Notes under the pieces: model-generated
Seen by the model: the letters and a program-made list of their open reading frames with translations, nothing else
Database searches by the model: none
What the model was told of the DNA's origin: nothing
Position numbers and translations under genes: made by a program
Origin: Pseudomonas sp. Ant30-3
GTDB lineage: Bacteria > Pseudomonadota > Gammaproteobacteria > Pseudomonadales > Pseudomonadaceae
NCBI RefSeq assembly: GCF_000690905.1
Contig: NZ_JMCL01000059.1
Span: 124,001-188,000 of the forward strand
Direction of reading: 5' to 3'
DNA length: 64,000 nt
Shown here: positions 11,210-29,981 of the stretch, piece by piece
How the letters are laid out: each line of letters opens with the position of its first letter
How positions within the stretch are numbered: the stretch's first letter is position 1

Positions 11210-12055
11210 TTAGGCGTTTAGAGCACGCCCGTGATGTTGCAAGTGGTCGTCGATGAAACTGGCGATGAAGAAATAACTGTGATCGTAGCCCGGTTGCACG
11301 CGCAAAGTCAGCGGGTGACCGGCCTGTTTCGCCGCTTGCTGCAAGGCTTCGGGTTTGAGCTGGGTAGCAAGGAAATCATCACGATCACCCTGGTCGACCA
11401 GCAGGGGCAGTTTCTCTTCAGCGTCGGCAATCAATGCGCAGGCATCCCACTCGCGCCACTTGGAACGGTCTTCGCCCAGATAACGGGAAAAGGCATTCTG
11501 GCCCCACGGGCAATCCATCGGATTGTTGATCGGCGAGAACGCCGACACCGACTGATAACGCCCCGGATTGCGCAACGCACAGACCAGCGCGCCGTGACCG
11601 CCCATGGAATGGCCGCTGATGCCACGCCTGGTGGATGCCGGGAAATGGGCTTCGACCAATGCCGGCAATTCCTGCACCACGTAATCATGCATCCGATAGT
11701 GCCGGGACCACGGTTCCTGCGTAGCATTCAGATAGAAACCTGCGCCGAGGCCGAAGTCCCAGGCGCCCTCCGGATCATCCGGCACGTCGGAACCGCGAGG
11801 GCTGGTGTCGGGCGCAACGATGATCAACCCGAGCTCAGCCGCCATGCGCATCGCGCCGGCCTTGTGCATAAAGTTTTCGTCGGTGCAGGTCAGGCCGGAC
11901 AACCAGTACAACACCGGCAATTTGCCGCCCTGCTCTGCTTGCGGCGGCAGGTACACGGCGAACACCATGTCGCAGCCGAGCACGTCGGAACGGTGCTTGT
12001 AACGTTTATGCCAGCCGCCGAAACTTTTCTGGCAGGAGATATTTTCCAGGCTCAT
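11210..12055 (-). CDS. fghA: S-formylglutathione hydrolase
   Basis: Hydrolyses S-formylglutathione to formate and glutathione, the second step of glutathione-dependent formaldehyde detoxification. The 281-residue esterase D type protein has the nucleophile elbow ISGHSMGGHGALV, the acid residue in LLVDQGDRDDFL and the His in VQPGYDHSYFFIASF. The N-terminal motif YWLSGLTCTDENF forms the oxyanion region of the family. It lies 8 bp after adhC, which makes S-hydroxymethylglutathione into its substrate, so the two form an operon. Confidence 0.97.
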   Translation of the reverse strand: MSLENISCQKSFGGWHKRYKHRSDVLGCDMVFAVYLPPQAEQGGKLPVLYWLSGLTCTDENFMHKAGAMRMAAELGLIIVAPDTSPRGSDVPDDPEGAWDFGLGAGFYLNATQEPWSRHYRMHDYVVQELPALVEAHFPASTRRGISGHSMGGHGALVCALRNPGRYQSVSAFSPINNPMDCPWGQNAFSRYLGEDRSKWREWDACALIADAEEKLPLLVDQGDRDDFLATQLKPEALQQAAKQAGHPLTLRVQPGYDHSYFFIASFIDDHLQHHGRALNA

Positions 12056-12063
12056 GACCGACC

Positions 12064-13277
<1,214 letters not shown>

Positions 13278-13282
13278 CATTG

Positions 13283-14179
13283 ATGTCAGAGAACCGCTGG
13301 GAAGGCATCGACGAGTTTGTCGCCGTGGCCGAATGCAGCCAATTCACCGCAGCCGCTGAGCGCCTTGGCGTTTCTTCCTCGCACATCAGTCGTCAGATCG
13401 TACGCCTCGAAGAGCGTCTTCAGACACGATTGCTGTACCGCAGCACCCGCCGGGTCACGCTCACTGAAGCCGGGCAGACATTTCTGCAGCACTGTCAGCG
13501 TTTGCAGGATGGTCGCGAAGAAGCCTTGCGCGCAGTCGGCGACCTGACGAGCGAACCCAAAGGCATGCTGCGCATGACCTGTGCCGTGGCGTATGGCGAG
13601 CGCTTTATCGTGCCACTGGTGACTCGGTTCATGGGGATTTATCCGCAGCTTCGCATCGATATCGAACTGAGCAACCGACAGCTGGATCTGGTGCACGAAG
13701 GCCTGGACCTGGCGATTCGCCTCGGTCGCTTGCAGGATTCAAGACTGGTCGCGACGCGTCTGGCCCCACGACGTATGTATCTGTGCGCGTCACCTTCCTA
13801 CGTCGAACGGTACGGTCGGCCACACAGCTTGTCGGAATTGAGCCGGCACAATTGCCTGATCGGCAGCACCGATGTCTGGCAGCTGGAACAGAACGGCAAG
13901 GAATTTTCCCAACGAGTGCAGGGAAACTGGCGATGCAATAGTGGGCAAGCGGTACTGGAGGCGGCGCTACAAGGGGTCGGGTTGTGTCAGTTGCCGGATT
14001 ACTACGTGCTGGAACATTTGCGCAGCGGTGCGCTGATTTCGCTGCTGGAGGCGCATCAGCCACCTAACACCGCGGTTTGGGCGTTGTATCCGCAGCAACG
14101 GCATCTGTCGCCGAAGGTGAGAAAGTTGGTGGATTATTTGAAGGAAGGGTTGGCGTTAAGGCCGGAGTATCGGAGCTGA
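13283..14179 (+). CDS. gfnR: LysR family regulator, probably GfnR (formaldehyde response)
   Basis: The 298-residue protein has a LysR winged helix at the N terminus (EFVAVAECSQFTAAAERLGVSSSHISRQIVRLEERL, about residues 10-45) and a type 2 periplasmic-binding effector domain from about residue 90. In P. aeruginosa the gene at this place, divergent from adhC-fghA, encodes GfnR, which activates the pair in response to formaldehyde. The same context supports the name here by synteny. The ATG at 13283 is used; a TTG directly before it would add one residue. A REPIN follows the stop. Confidence 0.8.
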   Translation: MSENRWEGIDEFVAVAECSQFTAAAERLGVSSSHISRQIVRLEERLQTRLLYRSTRRVTLTEAGQTFLQHCQRLQDGREEALRAVGDLTSEPKGMLRMTCAVAYGERFIVPLVTRFMGIYPQLRIDIELSNRQLDLVHEGLDLAIRLGRLQDSRLVATRLAPRRMYLCASPSYVERYGRPHSLSELSRHNCLIGSTDVWQLEQNGKEFSQRVQGNWRCNSGQAVLEAALQGVGLCQLPDYYVLEHLRSGALISLLEAHQPPNTAVWALYPQQRHLSPKVRKLVDYLKEGLALRPEYRS

Positions 14180-14200
14180 CAGTTGTGCTGCTTTGAGCAC

Positions 14201-14300
14201 CGCTATCGCGAGCAGGCTCACTCCTACAGTGGATCTTTAGCAGGCACTCACTGGGTGAACACACAAAACGCTGTGGGAGTGAGCCTGCTCGCGATGACGG
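14201..14300. repeat. REPIN, outward-facing pair
   Basis: Two REP elements share the core GTGAGCCTGCTCGCGAT; the left copy is reversed and the right copy forward, with a 41-bp unrelated spacer. They lie between convergent gfnR and ispD. The orientation of the pair is opposite to the more common inward form at 21024. Confidence 0.85.
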
Positions 14301-14320
14301 TATAACAGACACCTAATCAA

Positions 14321-15028
14321 TCAAGGCCGATTAGCCCAACGCTGGCGCAGCCATTCAAGATCTTCAGGCCGCGTGACCTTGAGGTTATCCGAGCGACCTT
14401 CGATCAAGCGTGGCGCCAGACCTGCCCACTCCATCGCCGACGCCTCATCGGTAATCAGCGCATCAGCCACCAGACTGTCAGCCAGCGCCCGATGCAGCGG
14501 GCCGAGGCGAAACATCTGCGGGGTGTACGCTTGCCAGATCACGCTGCGATCCACGGTTTCAACCACGCGGCCATGTTTGTCGATGCGCTTTAAGGTATCG
14601 CGAGCCGGTACCGCCAACAGCCCGCCAACCGGATCATCAGCCAGCTCACTGAGTAGCTTGTCCAGATCATCGCGGCTCAGATTGGGCCGCGCTGCATCGT
14701 GCACCAGCACCCAGTCGTCATCGTCAGCGCCCAACGCATGTAAATGCAACAAGGCATTGAGCACTGACCCGGAACGCTCGGCGCCGCCATCTACCCGCTG
14801 AATGCGCGAATCGGAAGCACAGGGCAAACCGGGCCAGTAAGGATCATCCACCGCCAGACTCACCACCAACCCCTTCAGGGCAGGATGCTCAAGGAAACAG
14901 CCGAGGCTGTGTTCGAGAATTGTGCGCCCGCCCAATTGCAGATATTGCTTGGGACGGTCCGCAGCCATACGGGCACCGACGCCCGCGGCAGGAACTACGG
15001 CCCAGAAGGCCGGTATCGAGGAATTCAT
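14321..15028 (-). CDS. ispD: IspD, 2-C-methyl-D-erythritol 4-phosphate cytidylyltransferase
   Basis: Third step of the MEP pathway, making CDP-methylerythritol. The 235-residue protein has the nucleotidyltransferase signature VVPAAGVGARMAADRPKQYLQLGG near the N terminus, WVLVHDAARPNLSRDDL in the middle and ITDEASAMEWAG near the C terminus. It overlaps the ftsB stop by 4 bp, the usual ftsB-ispD pair of gammaproteobacteria. Confidence 0.97.
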   Translation of the reverse strand: MNSSIPAFWAVVPAAGVGARMAADRPKQYLQLGGRTILEHSLGCFLEHPALKGLVVSLAVDDPYWPGLPCASDSRIQRVDGGAERSGSVLNALLHLHALGADDDDWVLVHDAARPNLSRDDLDKLLSELADDPVGGLLAVPARDTLKRIDKHGRVVETVDRSVIWQAYTPQMFRLGPLHRALADSLVADALITDEASAMEWAGLAPRLIEGRSDNLKVTRPEDLEWLRQRWANRP

Positions 15029-15303
15029 TGTGCGAGCTGGTAAAGGGTTTCACCGTCCTTGACCATGCCCAATTCATGACGAGCCCGCTCTTCCACGGTC
15101 TCCATGCCTTTTTTCAGCTCACTGACTTCGGCGTCCATCACCCGATTGCGCTCCAGCAAGCCTTCGTTCTCAGCGTGCTGCTCGGCGATTTGCTGAGTCA
15201 GCTCGGCCACTTGCGCAAGGCTGCCATTACCGACCCACAGGCGGTATTGCAGGCCCGCCAGCAGCAGGAGCAAAACGAGGAACAACCAATTGGGACTGCG
15301 CAT
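15025..15303 (-). CDS. ftsB: FtsB, divisome protein
   Basis: A bitopic inner-membrane protein that forms the FtsQLB complex and activates septal peptidoglycan synthesis. The 92-residue product has a very short cytoplasmic tail, one transmembrane segment (WLFLVLLLLLAGLQYRLWVG, residues 5-24), a periplasmic coiled coil (QVAELTQQIAEQHAENEGLLERN and on) and the conserved EERARHELGMVKDGETLYQL end. The ATG at 15303 places the membrane segment correctly; the open frame extends upstream to 15402 but would add 33 unrelated residues. Confidence 0.95.
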   Translation of the reverse strand: MRSPNWLFLVLLLLLAGLQYRLWVGNGSLAQVAELTQQIAEQHAENEGLLERNRVMDAEVSELKKGMETVEERARHELGMVKDGETLYQLAQ

Positions 15304-15473
15304 CGAATATCGGGTATCCAGTGAAAAAAGACAGCCATGCCAAACTTTGAAGCATCTGATAGCACGAAGCCTGGAAAACCCAGGCTTGTGCTGATAAGGC
15401 ATCAGATTAGTGGCAAATCCATCGCTGTCGCGATTTTTCCGACACTATCCGCTGACTTTTTAACAGTCAACGC

Positions 15474-16823
<1,350 letters not shown>

Positions 16824-16833
16824 TCACATAATT

Positions 16834-16900
16834 CTGTAGGAGCCGGCTTGCTGGCGATGGCGTGTACAAGATCGCCATCGCCGGCAAGCCGGCTCATACG
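16834..16900. repeat. REPIN (GGAGCCGGCTTGCTGGCGATGG type)
   Basis: Inward-facing arms CTGTAGGAGCCGGCTTGCTG and its reverse complement with two changes lie between kdsA and eno, with only about 10 bp between the cores. The core sequence differs from the GAGCCTGCTCGCGAT type found elsewhere in the window. Confidence 0.8.
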
Positions 16901-16914
16901 GTGGGAATTCGCTG

Positions 16915-19418
<2,504 letters not shown>

Positions 19419-19671
19419 TTAAAGCGGTCCGAGCCGCCGGGGAAAGCGAAGGAAGGCCGAAGCCCCCGATCACCTGCATTAATCACAGTGCAACCTTCGA
19501 AAAAACCGCCGCGTTGGGACAGACCGGAAAATGAAACACCGGTACGTTGCTCGCTACACATTTTTTGGAATCGCCCAGCAAAGACTGCTTGGTAATCGGC
19601 AACTCCTGCAATTCAGGCGAATCCACAGAAGTTGTATCAAGAAGGGAGCGTAGTCTACCGGAAAGCCCCTA

Positions 19672-21000
19672 TCAGCTCAAACCTTGATCTTCGCTCGGCG
19701 GCTGCCAATGCAAATTCCAGCCGTGCGGCCCGCTGCCATTCAAGCCCCGCAGGTTGGCCACCGCCAGCAATTGCTCACCCTGATACAGCAGCGGCAATCT
19801 GCCACGGACGAACCCGGGAACCGCACTTTCATTGAGCAAGCGCTTGAGATCGCGATGCCCACGCCCGGGCAGATACATGACTTCGCCACCTTCACGATAG
19901 CGCACCTGCAACGGTCCATTCGGGGCGCTTCCGCTGATCGTCAGCACGCCGTTATCCGGCAACGTCAGGGCTTTTGCTGGCTCCAGCCATTGGGTTGAAG
20001 CAAGTGGATGGAGCAACCAGGCGCCGGACAGCCACCAGACTCGCCCACCAGCCCGATGCAGCTCGCCCTGCGACAGCCGCCAGATCGGTCGGGCGTCGCC
20101 TGTGGCATCGCGCAAGTTCTCCCAGCCCGACCAATGGTCGCTGTCGGGCAAGCTGGTCAATGGCGAGAGCCAGTGACTGAGCGCATTACGCTGGCGAGCG
20201 GCGGACAGCATTGCGAGCGGTGTCAGTTCCAGGGAAGGCACACCCAGCCAGTCGAATTCGCTGGCGATGTGCGCGGAGGCCAGATCAATCCGCGCCAGCT
20301 CATCGAGCAATACCTGCGCCTCACGCAGGTGCGCCGCGCTGCGGGCCATGTTCGACGCAGCTTGGGGCCAACGCTCAGTCAACGCCGGGAAGACCTGATG
20401 GCGAAGATAGTTGCGCGAGAATCGACGGTCCTCGTTTGATGGATCCTCGATCCAGCTCAGCCCGTGCTCGGTGGCATAGGCTTGCAGCTGTGCGCGCGTG
20501 ACCTCCAGCAACGGACGCAGCAAATGCCCGCTGCCCAACGAACGCTGACGCGGCATTCCTGCCATCCCTCTCACCCCTGCCCCACGCAGCAAACGGAACA
20601 ACAAGGTTTCCGCCTGATCGTCGCGATGTTGACCGGTGAGCAATACGTCACCGGCCTGGGTGGCTGCGTTGAAAGCGTCATACCGCGCATCTCGCGCTGC
20701 ACGTTCGAGGCTGGCGCCTGGCTGAACCTGCACGCGGATCACCTGCAACGGCACGCCCAATGCGTCACAGACCGACTGACAATGTTGCGGCCACGCATCC
20801 GCCGCCGCCTGAAGACCGTGGTGAACGTGGATGGCTTCGAGTTTGGGGAGGAATGTGGTTTCTGCGAGGTGTACTAGCAAATGCAGCAGGACGGTTGAAT
20901 CGAGGCCACCGGAGAAAGCGACGCGCCACGTCGTTGCTTCGCGCCACGGTTTCAGACTCATCAAAAGCCGGGAAGGCAAATCAATCGTGGGCCGATCCAT
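19672..21000 (-). CDS. tilS: TilS, tRNA(Ile)-lysidine synthetase
   Basis: Attaches lysine to C34 of the minor tRNA-Ile so that it reads AUA. The 442-residue protein has the PP-loop motif FSGGLDSTVLLHLL (SGGLDS at 30-35), the family motif HRDDQAETLLFRLLRGAGVRGMAGM and RNYLRHQVFPAL, then the TilS substrate-binding and C-terminal domains. The ATG at 21000 gives MDRPTIDLPSRLL; the open frame continues upstream into a REPIN and should not be used. It follows accA in the same direction. Confidence 0.96.
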   Translation of the reverse strand: MDRPTIDLPSRLLMSLKPWREATTWRVAFSGGLDSTVLLHLLVHLAETTFLPKLEAIHVHHGLQAAADAWPQHCQSVCDALGVPLQVIRVQVQPGASLERAARDARYDAFNAATQAGDVLLTGQHRDDQAETLLFRLLRGAGVRGMAGMPRQRSLGSGHLLRPLLEVTRAQLQAYATEHGLSWIEDPSNEDRRFSRNYLRHQVFPALTERWPQAASNMARSAAHLREAQVLLDELARIDLASAHIASEFDWLGVPSLELTPLAMLSAARQRNALSHWLSPLTSLPDSDHWSGWENLRDATGDARPIWRLSQGELHRAGGRVWWLSGAWLLHPLASTQWLEPAKALTLPDNGVLTISGSAPNGPLQVRYREGGEVMYLPGRGHRDLKRLLNESAVPGFVRGRLPLLYQGEQLLAVANLRGLNGSGPHGWNLHWQPPSEDQGLS

Positions 21001-21023
21001 ATCTTTCCCTTTGCACAAATCAA

Positions 21024-21115
21024 ATGTGGGAGCGAGCCTGCTCGCGATTGCAGTCAAACAGTCAACGATCAGTTGAATGTTGAACCGCCATCGCGAGCAG
21101 GCTCGCTCCCACATT
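21024..21115. repeat. REPIN, inward-facing pair
   Basis: Arms AATGTGGGAGCGAGCCTGCT and its exact reverse complement, each continuing CGCGA, flank a loop of about 40 bp between accA and tilS. The perfect 25-bp arms make it one of the best preserved in the window. Confidence 0.9.
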
Positions 21116-21130
21116 GAAGCCGAGGTCAGA

Positions 21131-22078
21131 TCAGAGACCGTAGCTCATCAGGCGCTCGTAACGACGGGTCAACAGCGCTTCGGTGTCGAATTCCTTGAGC
21201 ATCGCCAATTGCGAGCTCAATTCCGCGCGGATCGAGGCTGCGGCAACGGCAGGATTGCGATGAGCGCCGCCCAGCGGTTCGCCGATCACTTTGTCGACGA
21301 TGCCCAAACCTTTCAAACGCTCCGCGGTAATGCCCATGGCTTCTGCGGCATCCGGCGCTTTCTCGGCGGTCTTCCACAGAATCGAGGCACAGCCTTCCGG
21401 CGAAATCACCGCATAGGTCGAGTACTGCAGCATGTTCAACTGGTCGCAAACGCCGATGGCCAGCGCACCACCGGAACCACCCTCACCGATCACGGTGGCG
21501 ATGATTGGGGTTTTCAGGCGAGCCATGACACGCAGGTTCCAGGCGATCGCTTCGCTCTGGTTGCGCTCTTCGGCGTCGATGCCAGGGTAAGCGCCCGGGG
21601 TGTCGATGAAGGTCAGGATCGGCATTTTGAAACGCTCGGCCATTTCCATCAGGCGGCACGCTTTGCGATAACCTTCCGGACGTGGCATGCCGAAGTTGCG
21701 ACGAACCTTTTCGCGCACTTCGCGGCCCTTCTGGTGACCGATGATCATCACCGGCTGGTCGTCGAGACGGGCAACGCCGCCAACGATCGCAGCGTCGTCG
21801 GAGAAGTGGCGGTCGCCGTGCAGCTCATCGAACTCGGTGAAGATGTGTTCGATGTAGTCCAGGGTGTAAGGGCGTTTCGGGTGACGCGCCAGACGCGCGA
21901 TCTGCCAGCTGGTCAGCTTGCCGAAGATGTCTTCGGTGAGCGTGCTGCTTTTTTCCTGCAGGCGGGAGATCTCATCGCCGATATTCAGCGAATTGTCGTT
22001 ACCGACCAAGCGCAACTCTTCGATCTTGGCTTGCAGGTCGGCGATCGGCTGTTCGAAATCTAGAAAATTCGGGTTCAT
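21131..22078 (-). CDS. accA: AccA, acetyl-CoA carboxylase carboxyltransferase alpha subunit
   Basis: Transfers carboxyl from biotin to acetyl-CoA, forming malonyl-CoA with AccD. The 315-residue protein has the family's N-terminal helical part ([18 protein letters not shown]) and the crotonase-like core with GRARHPKRP-type and [23 protein letters not shown] motifs, then [13 protein letters not shown]. The start [10 protein letters not shown] at 22078 is standard. It lies 153 bp after dnaE. Confidence 0.97.
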   Translation of the reverse strand: MNPNFLDFEQPIADLQAKIEELRLVGNDNSLNIGDEISRLQEKSSTLTEDIFGKLTSWQIARLARHPKRPYTLDYIEHIFTEFDELHGDRHFSDDAAIVGGVARLDDQPVMIIGHQKGREVREKVRRNFGMPRPEGYRKACRLMEMAERFKMPILTFIDTPGAYPGIDAEERNQSEAIAWNLRVMARLKTPIIATVIGEGGSGGALAIGVCDQLNMLQYSTYAVISPEGCASILWKTAEKAPDAAEAMGITAERLKGLGIVDKVIGEPLGGAHRNPAVAAASIRAELSSQLAMLKEFDTEALLTRRYERLMSYGL

Positions 22079-22231
22079 AGGCGTCCGTCTAGGGTCGACG
22101 TCCAAGAGAGCTTGGGCCGGCCGGTTGTCTATTCGCGCCCTACCTTAAGGGAGAGGCGCGTTCAGGTCGAGATTAAAAAATGTGGTCGAGATCAGCCTCC
22201 GCTCTTCATGGCAAAGAATGAAGCCTGACCG

Positions 22232-25753
<3,522 letters not shown>

Positions 25754-25782
25754 GGTGATCCTGTCTGTGAGCATGAAAACAA

Positions 25783-25808
25783 CAAGGCCCGGATTGTACC
25801 GGGCCTTG
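25783..25808 (-). terminator. hairpin between rnhB and dnaE
   Basis: A 10-bp perfect stem CAAGGCCCGG / CCGGGCCTTG with a 6-base loop lies 21 bp after the rnhB stop. The minus strand continues TTGTTTTCATG, a moderate T stretch. It probably ends or attenuates the lpx-rnhB transcript before dnaE. Confidence 0.7.
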
Positions 25809-25829
25809 GCGAAAACATCAGCCTTGCGA

Positions 25830-26471
25830 CTAACCCTCGATCAGGATTTCCCGCGCTTCATACGCCATGCGAACAGGCGCAAACGAACGCCGGTGAATCG
25901 GGGTTGGGCCCAGACGCGCCAACGCCTCAAGATGTGCAGGGGTCGGGTAACCCTTGTGGCCGCCGATTCCGTAGCCCGGGTAAATCAGTTCGAAGGCAGC
26001 CATCTCGCGGTCGCGGCTGACCTTGGCCAGAATCGACGCCGCGGCGATGGCCGGAACCTTGCCATCGCCCTGAATCACCGCTTCGGCGCGCATGGACAAC
26101 TTCGGGCAACGGTTACCGTCGATCATCGCCAGTTTAGGCTGGATGTGCAGACCTTCGATTGCGCGCTGCATGGCCAGCATGGTGGCGTGCAGGATGTTCA
26201 GCTGATCGATTTCATCGACTTCCGCTCGTGCAATGCTCCAGCTGAGCGCTTTTTCGCAAATTTCGTCATAAAGCTTTTCACGGCGGGCTTCGGTCAGTTT
26301 CTTCGAATCATTAAGGCCCAGAATCGGCCGCTTTGGATCGAGAATGACCGCCGCCGTGACGACTGCGCCACAGAGCGGGCCGCGACCGACTTCGTCGACA
26401 CCGGCAACCATGTCTTCGAGCTCGGCGACCAAGGTGAAATCCAGCCCCATCTGTACGCTGTTTTTTGTCAT
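25830..26471 (-). CDS. rnhB: RnhB, ribonuclease HII
   Basis: Removes single ribonucleotides and RNA from RNA-DNA hybrids. The 213-residue protein has the acidic motif [17 protein letters not shown], then [28 protein letters not shown] and [14 protein letters not shown]. The start at 26471 overlaps the lpxB stop by 4 bp (ATGA), giving [19 protein letters not shown] alone would also be acceptable. The lpxB-rnhB-dnaE order is conserved in gammaproteobacteria. Confidence 0.96.
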   Translation of the reverse strand: MTKNSVQMGLDFTLVAELEDMVAGVDEVGRGPLCGAVVTAAVILDPKRPILGLNDSKKLTEARREKLYDEICEKALSWSIARAEVDEIDQLNILHATMLAMQRAIEGLHIQPKLAMIDGNRCPKLSMRAEAVIQGDGKVPAIAAASILAKVSRDREMAAFELIYPGYGIGGHKGYPTPAHLEALARLGPTPIHRRSFAPVRMAYEAREILIEG

Positions 26472-27598
26472 TTTGTTTCGCCAATCAATTTCAACACCGC
26501 GTCCGCCGCCTGATTGGAGGCATCCAGACGCAACGTCCGGTGAATTTCATCGAAGCCGCGAGTCTGTTCCTCGCCACCTTCGATCAGGGGCGACAACGTC
26601 TGTGCCAGCGCCTCGACCGTTGCATCGTCCTGCAACAACTCCGGCACCAACAGACGCTGGGCCAAGAGGTTCGGCAACGACACATAGGGGCTCTTGACCA
26701 TGCGCTTGAGAATCCAGAACGTCAGTGGCGCCAAACGATAGGCCACCACCATCGGCCGTTTGTACAACAACGCTTCAAGCGTAGCCGTTCCGGAGGCAAT
26801 CAGCACCGCATCGCATGCGGCGAGGGCCAGATGCGATTTGCCATCCAGCAGGGTCAGCGGCAGGTCTCGACCAACCAGCAATTCTTCAAGCTGCTTGCGC
26901 CGCTCAGGGCTGGCGCACGGCATGACGAACCGGACGCCGGGACGCATAGCGCGCAAACGTTGAGCGGTATCGAGGAACAGAGCACCGAGACGCCCGACTT
27001 CACCCCCACGACTGCCGGGCATCAGGGCGACCAGCGGCCCGTCAGGCAAACCGAGCTCGGCGCGCGCGGCGGCGCGATCAGCTTGGAGCGGAATCGCGTC
27101 CGCAAGGGAGTGCCCGACAAACCGCACCGGCACGCCCTTCTCTTCATAAAATTTTGCTTCAAACGGAAACAGCGTCAGCATCAGGTCGCAGCCTTCGCGA
27201 ATCTTCAGCACACGCTTCTGCCGCCATGCCCAGACGGAAGGGCTGACGTAATGCACGGTCTTGATGCCGGCCTGACGGAGTTTGAGTTCGATATTGAGGG
27301 TGAAGTCCGGAGCATCGATGCCGATGAACACATCCGGCTTCTCGGCGATCAGGTCGGCGATCAGCTTCTTGCGGCGCTTGAGCAACTCGCGCAGCCGGCC
27401 GAGCACTTCCACCAGGCCCATGACCGAAAGGCGTTCCATCGGGAAATACGAGGTCAGGCCTTCAGCCTGCATCAACGGACCGCCAACGCCGATGAACTCG
27501 ACTGCCGGGTGCCGGGCCTTGAGCGCACGCATGAGACCGGCGCCCAGAATGTCACCGGAAGCCTCACCCGCCACCAGCGCAATACGCAGATTAGCCAT
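26468..27598 (-). CDS. lpxB: LpxB, lipid A disaccharide synthase
   Basis: A GT19 glycosyltransferase that joins UDP-diacylglucosamine and lipid X to form the lipid A disaccharide at the inner membrane. The 376-residue protein has the N-terminal motif [42 protein letters not shown] and [21 protein letters not shown]. Two bases separate it from lpxA upstream, and it overlaps rnhB downstream. Confidence 0.97.
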   Translation of the reverse strand: MANLRIALVAGEASGDILGAGLMRALKARHPAVEFIGVGGPLMQAEGLTSYFPMERLSVMGLVEVLGRLRELLKRRKKLIADLIAEKPDVFIGIDAPDFTLNIELKLRQAGIKTVHYVSPSVWAWRQKRVLKIREGCDLMLTLFPFEAKFYEEKGVPVRFVGHSLADAIPLQADRAAARAELGLPDGPLVALMPGSRGGEVGRLGALFLDTAQRLRAMRPGVRFVMPCASPERRKQLEELLVGRDLPLTLLDGKSHLALAACDAVLIASGTATLEALLYKRPMVVAYRLAPLTFWILKRMVKSPYVSLPNLLAQRLLVPELLQDDATVEALAQTLSPLIEGGEEQTRGFDEIHRTLRLDASNQAADAVLKLIGETK

Positions 27599-27600
27599 GA

Positions 27601-28377
27601 TTAACGCGTGATGCCGCGGGTCGAAGACTGGATGGAGTCACGAAACACCGCGACTTCCGGAAACTGTGCCGACGATTCAGCCAGCTCGCCGAGCGCCTGC
27701 TCGACCGTCAGGCCCTGGCGGTAAACCACCTTGTAGGCGCGACGCAATGCATGGATCGCTTCTTCGCTGAAACCCCGACGGCGCATGCCTTCGAAGTTCA
27801 TGCTGCGCGCTTCGGCCGGGTTGCCGAATACCGTGACGTACGCCGGAACGTCCTTGCCAATGGCCGTGCCCATGCCGGAAAAGCTGTGGGCACCAATGTG
27901 GCAATACTGATGAACTAGGGTAAAACCGGACAGGATCGCCCAGTCGGCAACGTGCACATGGCCGGCCAACGCAGTGTTGTTGACCAGGATGCAGTGGTTA
28001 CCGATGACGCTGTCGTGCCCGATGTGCGCGTACGCCATGATCAGGTTGTGATCGCCCAGGGTCGTTTCCGAACGATCCTGAACAGTCCCACGATGAATCG
28101 TCACGCCTTCGCGAATGACGTTGTGGTCACCGATCACCAGGCGGGTTTCTTCGCCTTTGTACTTCAGGTCCGGCGTGTCTTCGCCGATTGAAGAAAACTG
28201 GTAGATGCGGTTGTGCTTACCAATTCGCGTCGGGCCTTTGAGAATTACATGCGGCCCGATCACTGTCCCCTCGCCGATTTCCACACCTGCGCCGACGATC
28301 GACCATGGGCCGACCTCGACGTCGGCGGCCAGAACGGCCGTCGGATCGATGATTGCGCGAGGGTCAATCAAACTCAT
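27601..28377 (-). CDS. lpxA: LpxA, UDP-N-acetylglucosamine acyltransferase
   Basis: First step of lipid A synthesis: 3-O-acylation of UDP-GlcNAc with R-3-hydroxyacyl-ACP. The 258-residue protein is a left-handed beta helix of hexapeptide repeats (starting [21 protein letters not shown]) with the catalytic His in [20 protein letters not shown] and a C-terminal helical part. It overlaps fabZ by 4 bp. fabZ uses the same hydroxyacyl-ACP pool, which is the usual reason given for this pairing. Confidence 0.98.
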   Translation of the reverse strand: MSLIDPRAIIDPTAVLAADVEVGPWSIVGAGVEIGEGTVIGPHVILKGPTRIGKHNRIYQFSSIGEDTPDLKYKGEETRLVIGDHNVIREGVTIHRGTVQDRSETTLGDHNLIMAYAHIGHDSVIGNHCILVNNTALAGHVHVADWAILSGFTLVHQYCHIGAHSFSGMGTAIGKDVPAYVTVFGNPAEARSMNFEGMRRRGFSEEAIHALRRAYKVVYRQGLTVEQALGELAESSAQFPEVAVFRDSIQSSTRGITR

Positions 28378-28814
28378 AGTTTGCGTTCCGCGCAGATGAT
28401 TTCAGCGGAGCAGACTGGCTTGCCGTCGACCGAAGCCTGACATTCGAACTTCCAGATCTGACGCTTGCAGCTCAGGAACTTGGCTTCGAGGATCAACTGA
28501 TCGCCCGGCAGGACCGGCTGACGGAAGCGCAGCTTGTCGGAGCCAACGAAGTAGTAAAGCGTGCCATCAGCCGGCTTCACGTCGAGCATTTTGAAACCAA
28601 GGATCCCGGCAGCCTGAGCCATCGCTTCGATGATCAATACGCCCGGCATGATCGGATGCGCAGGGAAGTGACCATTGAAGAACGGTTCGTTGATGCTGAC
28701 ATTCTTGTAGGCGCGAATGCGCTTGCCTTCCACATCCAGATCCACGACCCGGTCCACCAGCAGGAACGGGTAACGGTGAGGCAGGTATTCGCGAATCTCG
28801 TTGATGTCCATCAT
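28374..28814 (-). CDS. fabZ: FabZ, 3-hydroxyacyl-ACP dehydratase
   Basis: Dehydrates 3-hydroxyacyl-ACP in fatty acid elongation. The 146-residue hot-dog fold protein has the substrate-entrance motif [13 protein letters not shown], the catalytic His in [23 protein letters not shown] and the C terminus [13 protein letters not shown]. The two adjacent ATG codons at 28814 and 28811 give [12 protein letters not shown], as in P. aeruginosa. Upstream frame beyond this has no family similarity. Confidence 0.97.
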   Translation of the reverse strand: MMDINEIREYLPHRYPFLLVDRVVDLDVEGKRIRAYKNVSINEPFFNGHFPAHPIMPGVLIIEAMAQAAGILGFKMLDVKPADGTLYYFVGSDKLRFRQPVLPGDQLILEAKFLSCKRQIWKFECQASVDGKPVCSAEIICAERKL

Positions 28815-28922
28815 TTCGGGGGGAAGCCTATGTAAAGATTGGGAGCGCGCGACTGACGCGCGCCCCTCTAGCAAATCAAGGAGGCAGTCTAGCGGCTGTG
28901 CACACTTGATATGGAAATGGTA

Positions 28923-29978
28923 TCAGCCATCTGATGAAGCATTACCGTCAGGGGTCACTTCCCCTACTCGCTTTTCCAGCTGTCGTAACCGTCGAGCAAT
29001 GTCATCGAGCTGACGCAGTCGCGCCGCGCTTTTGCGCCATTCGGCAGCCGGCTGCATGGCCGTGCCGGAAGAATAGGAACCTGGCTCGGTAATCGAGTGG
29101 GTCACCATGGTCATCCCGGTGATGAAAACCTTGTCGCAAATCTCGATATGCCCCACCAGACCGACGCCACCGGCGAGCATGCAGTGCTTGCCGATTTTGG
29201 TGCTGCCGGAGATGCCCACACACGCAGCCATGGCGGTGTGATCACCGATCTGCACGTTATGGGCAATCTGGATCTGATTGTCGAGCTTGACGCCATTACC
29301 AATGACCGTATCCGCCAGCGCACCACGGTCGATGGCGGTATTGACGCCAATCTCCACATCGTCGCCGACCAGCACACCACCGATCTGGGCGATTTTCTGC
29401 CAGATGCCTTTCTCGTTGGCAAAGCCGAAGCCTTCACCACCGAGCACTGCACCGGACTGAATCACCACCCGCTTGCCAATGCGCACGTCGTGATACAACG
29501 TGACTCTGGGGGCGAGCCAACCACCCTCGCCTATCTGGCTGCGCGCACCGATAAAACAGTGCGCGCCAATGGTCACGCCTGCGCCGATAAGCGCTTTGCT
29601 TTCAATGACGGCAAAGGCACCAATACTGGCCGCCGGATCCACCACGGCGTCGTCAGCCACAACCGCAGTCGGGTGTATGCCGGCAGGTGCCTTGGGTTTG
29701 GGATCGAACAGATGAGAAATCCGGGCGTACGCAAGGTACGGATCGGGAACGATCAGCACATCACCTACATACCCTTCGGCATCTGCGGCCTTCAGCAACA
29801 ACGCGGCGGCCCGACAGTCCACCAGGTATTTACGGTATTGAGGATTTGCCAGAAAGCTCAACTGAGCTGGGCCAGCCTCTTGCAAAGTGGCTAGCCCAGT
29901 GATTTCCTTCTCCGCGTCGCCACGCAAGGTGGCGCCGAGGAACTCGGCCAACTGGCCGAGTTTCATAGTCGCTGTCAT
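28923..29978 (-). CDS. lpxD: LpxD, UDP-3-O-(3-hydroxyacyl)glucosamine N-acyltransferase
   Basis: Adds the second hydroxyacyl chain in lipid A synthesis. The 351-residue protein has an N-terminal uridine-binding domain ([17 protein letters not shown]) and a left-handed beta helix with many hexapeptides (for example [18 protein letters not shown] repeats) and the catalytic His region [21 protein letters not shown], then a C-terminal helix. It lies 3 bp after skp. A 108-bp gap before fabZ may allow a separate start of transcription. Confidence 0.97.
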   Translation of the reverse strand: MTATMKLGQLAEFLGATLRGDAEKEITGLATLQEAGPAQLSFLANPQYRKYLVDCRAAALLLKAADAEGYVGDVLIVPDPYLAYARISHLFDPKPKAPAGIHPTAVVADDAVVDPAASIGAFAVIESKALIGAGVTIGAHCFIGARSQIGEGGWLAPRVTLYHDVRIGKRVVIQSGAVLGGEGFGFANEKGIWQKIAQIGGVLVGDDVEIGVNTAIDRGALADTVIGNGVKLDNQIQIAHNVQIGDHTAMAACVGISGSTKIGKHCMLAGGVGLVGHIEICDKVFITGMTMVTHSITEPGSYSSGTAMQPAAEWRKSAARLRQLDDIARRLRQLEKRVGEVTPDGNASSDG

Positions 29979-29981
29979 GGA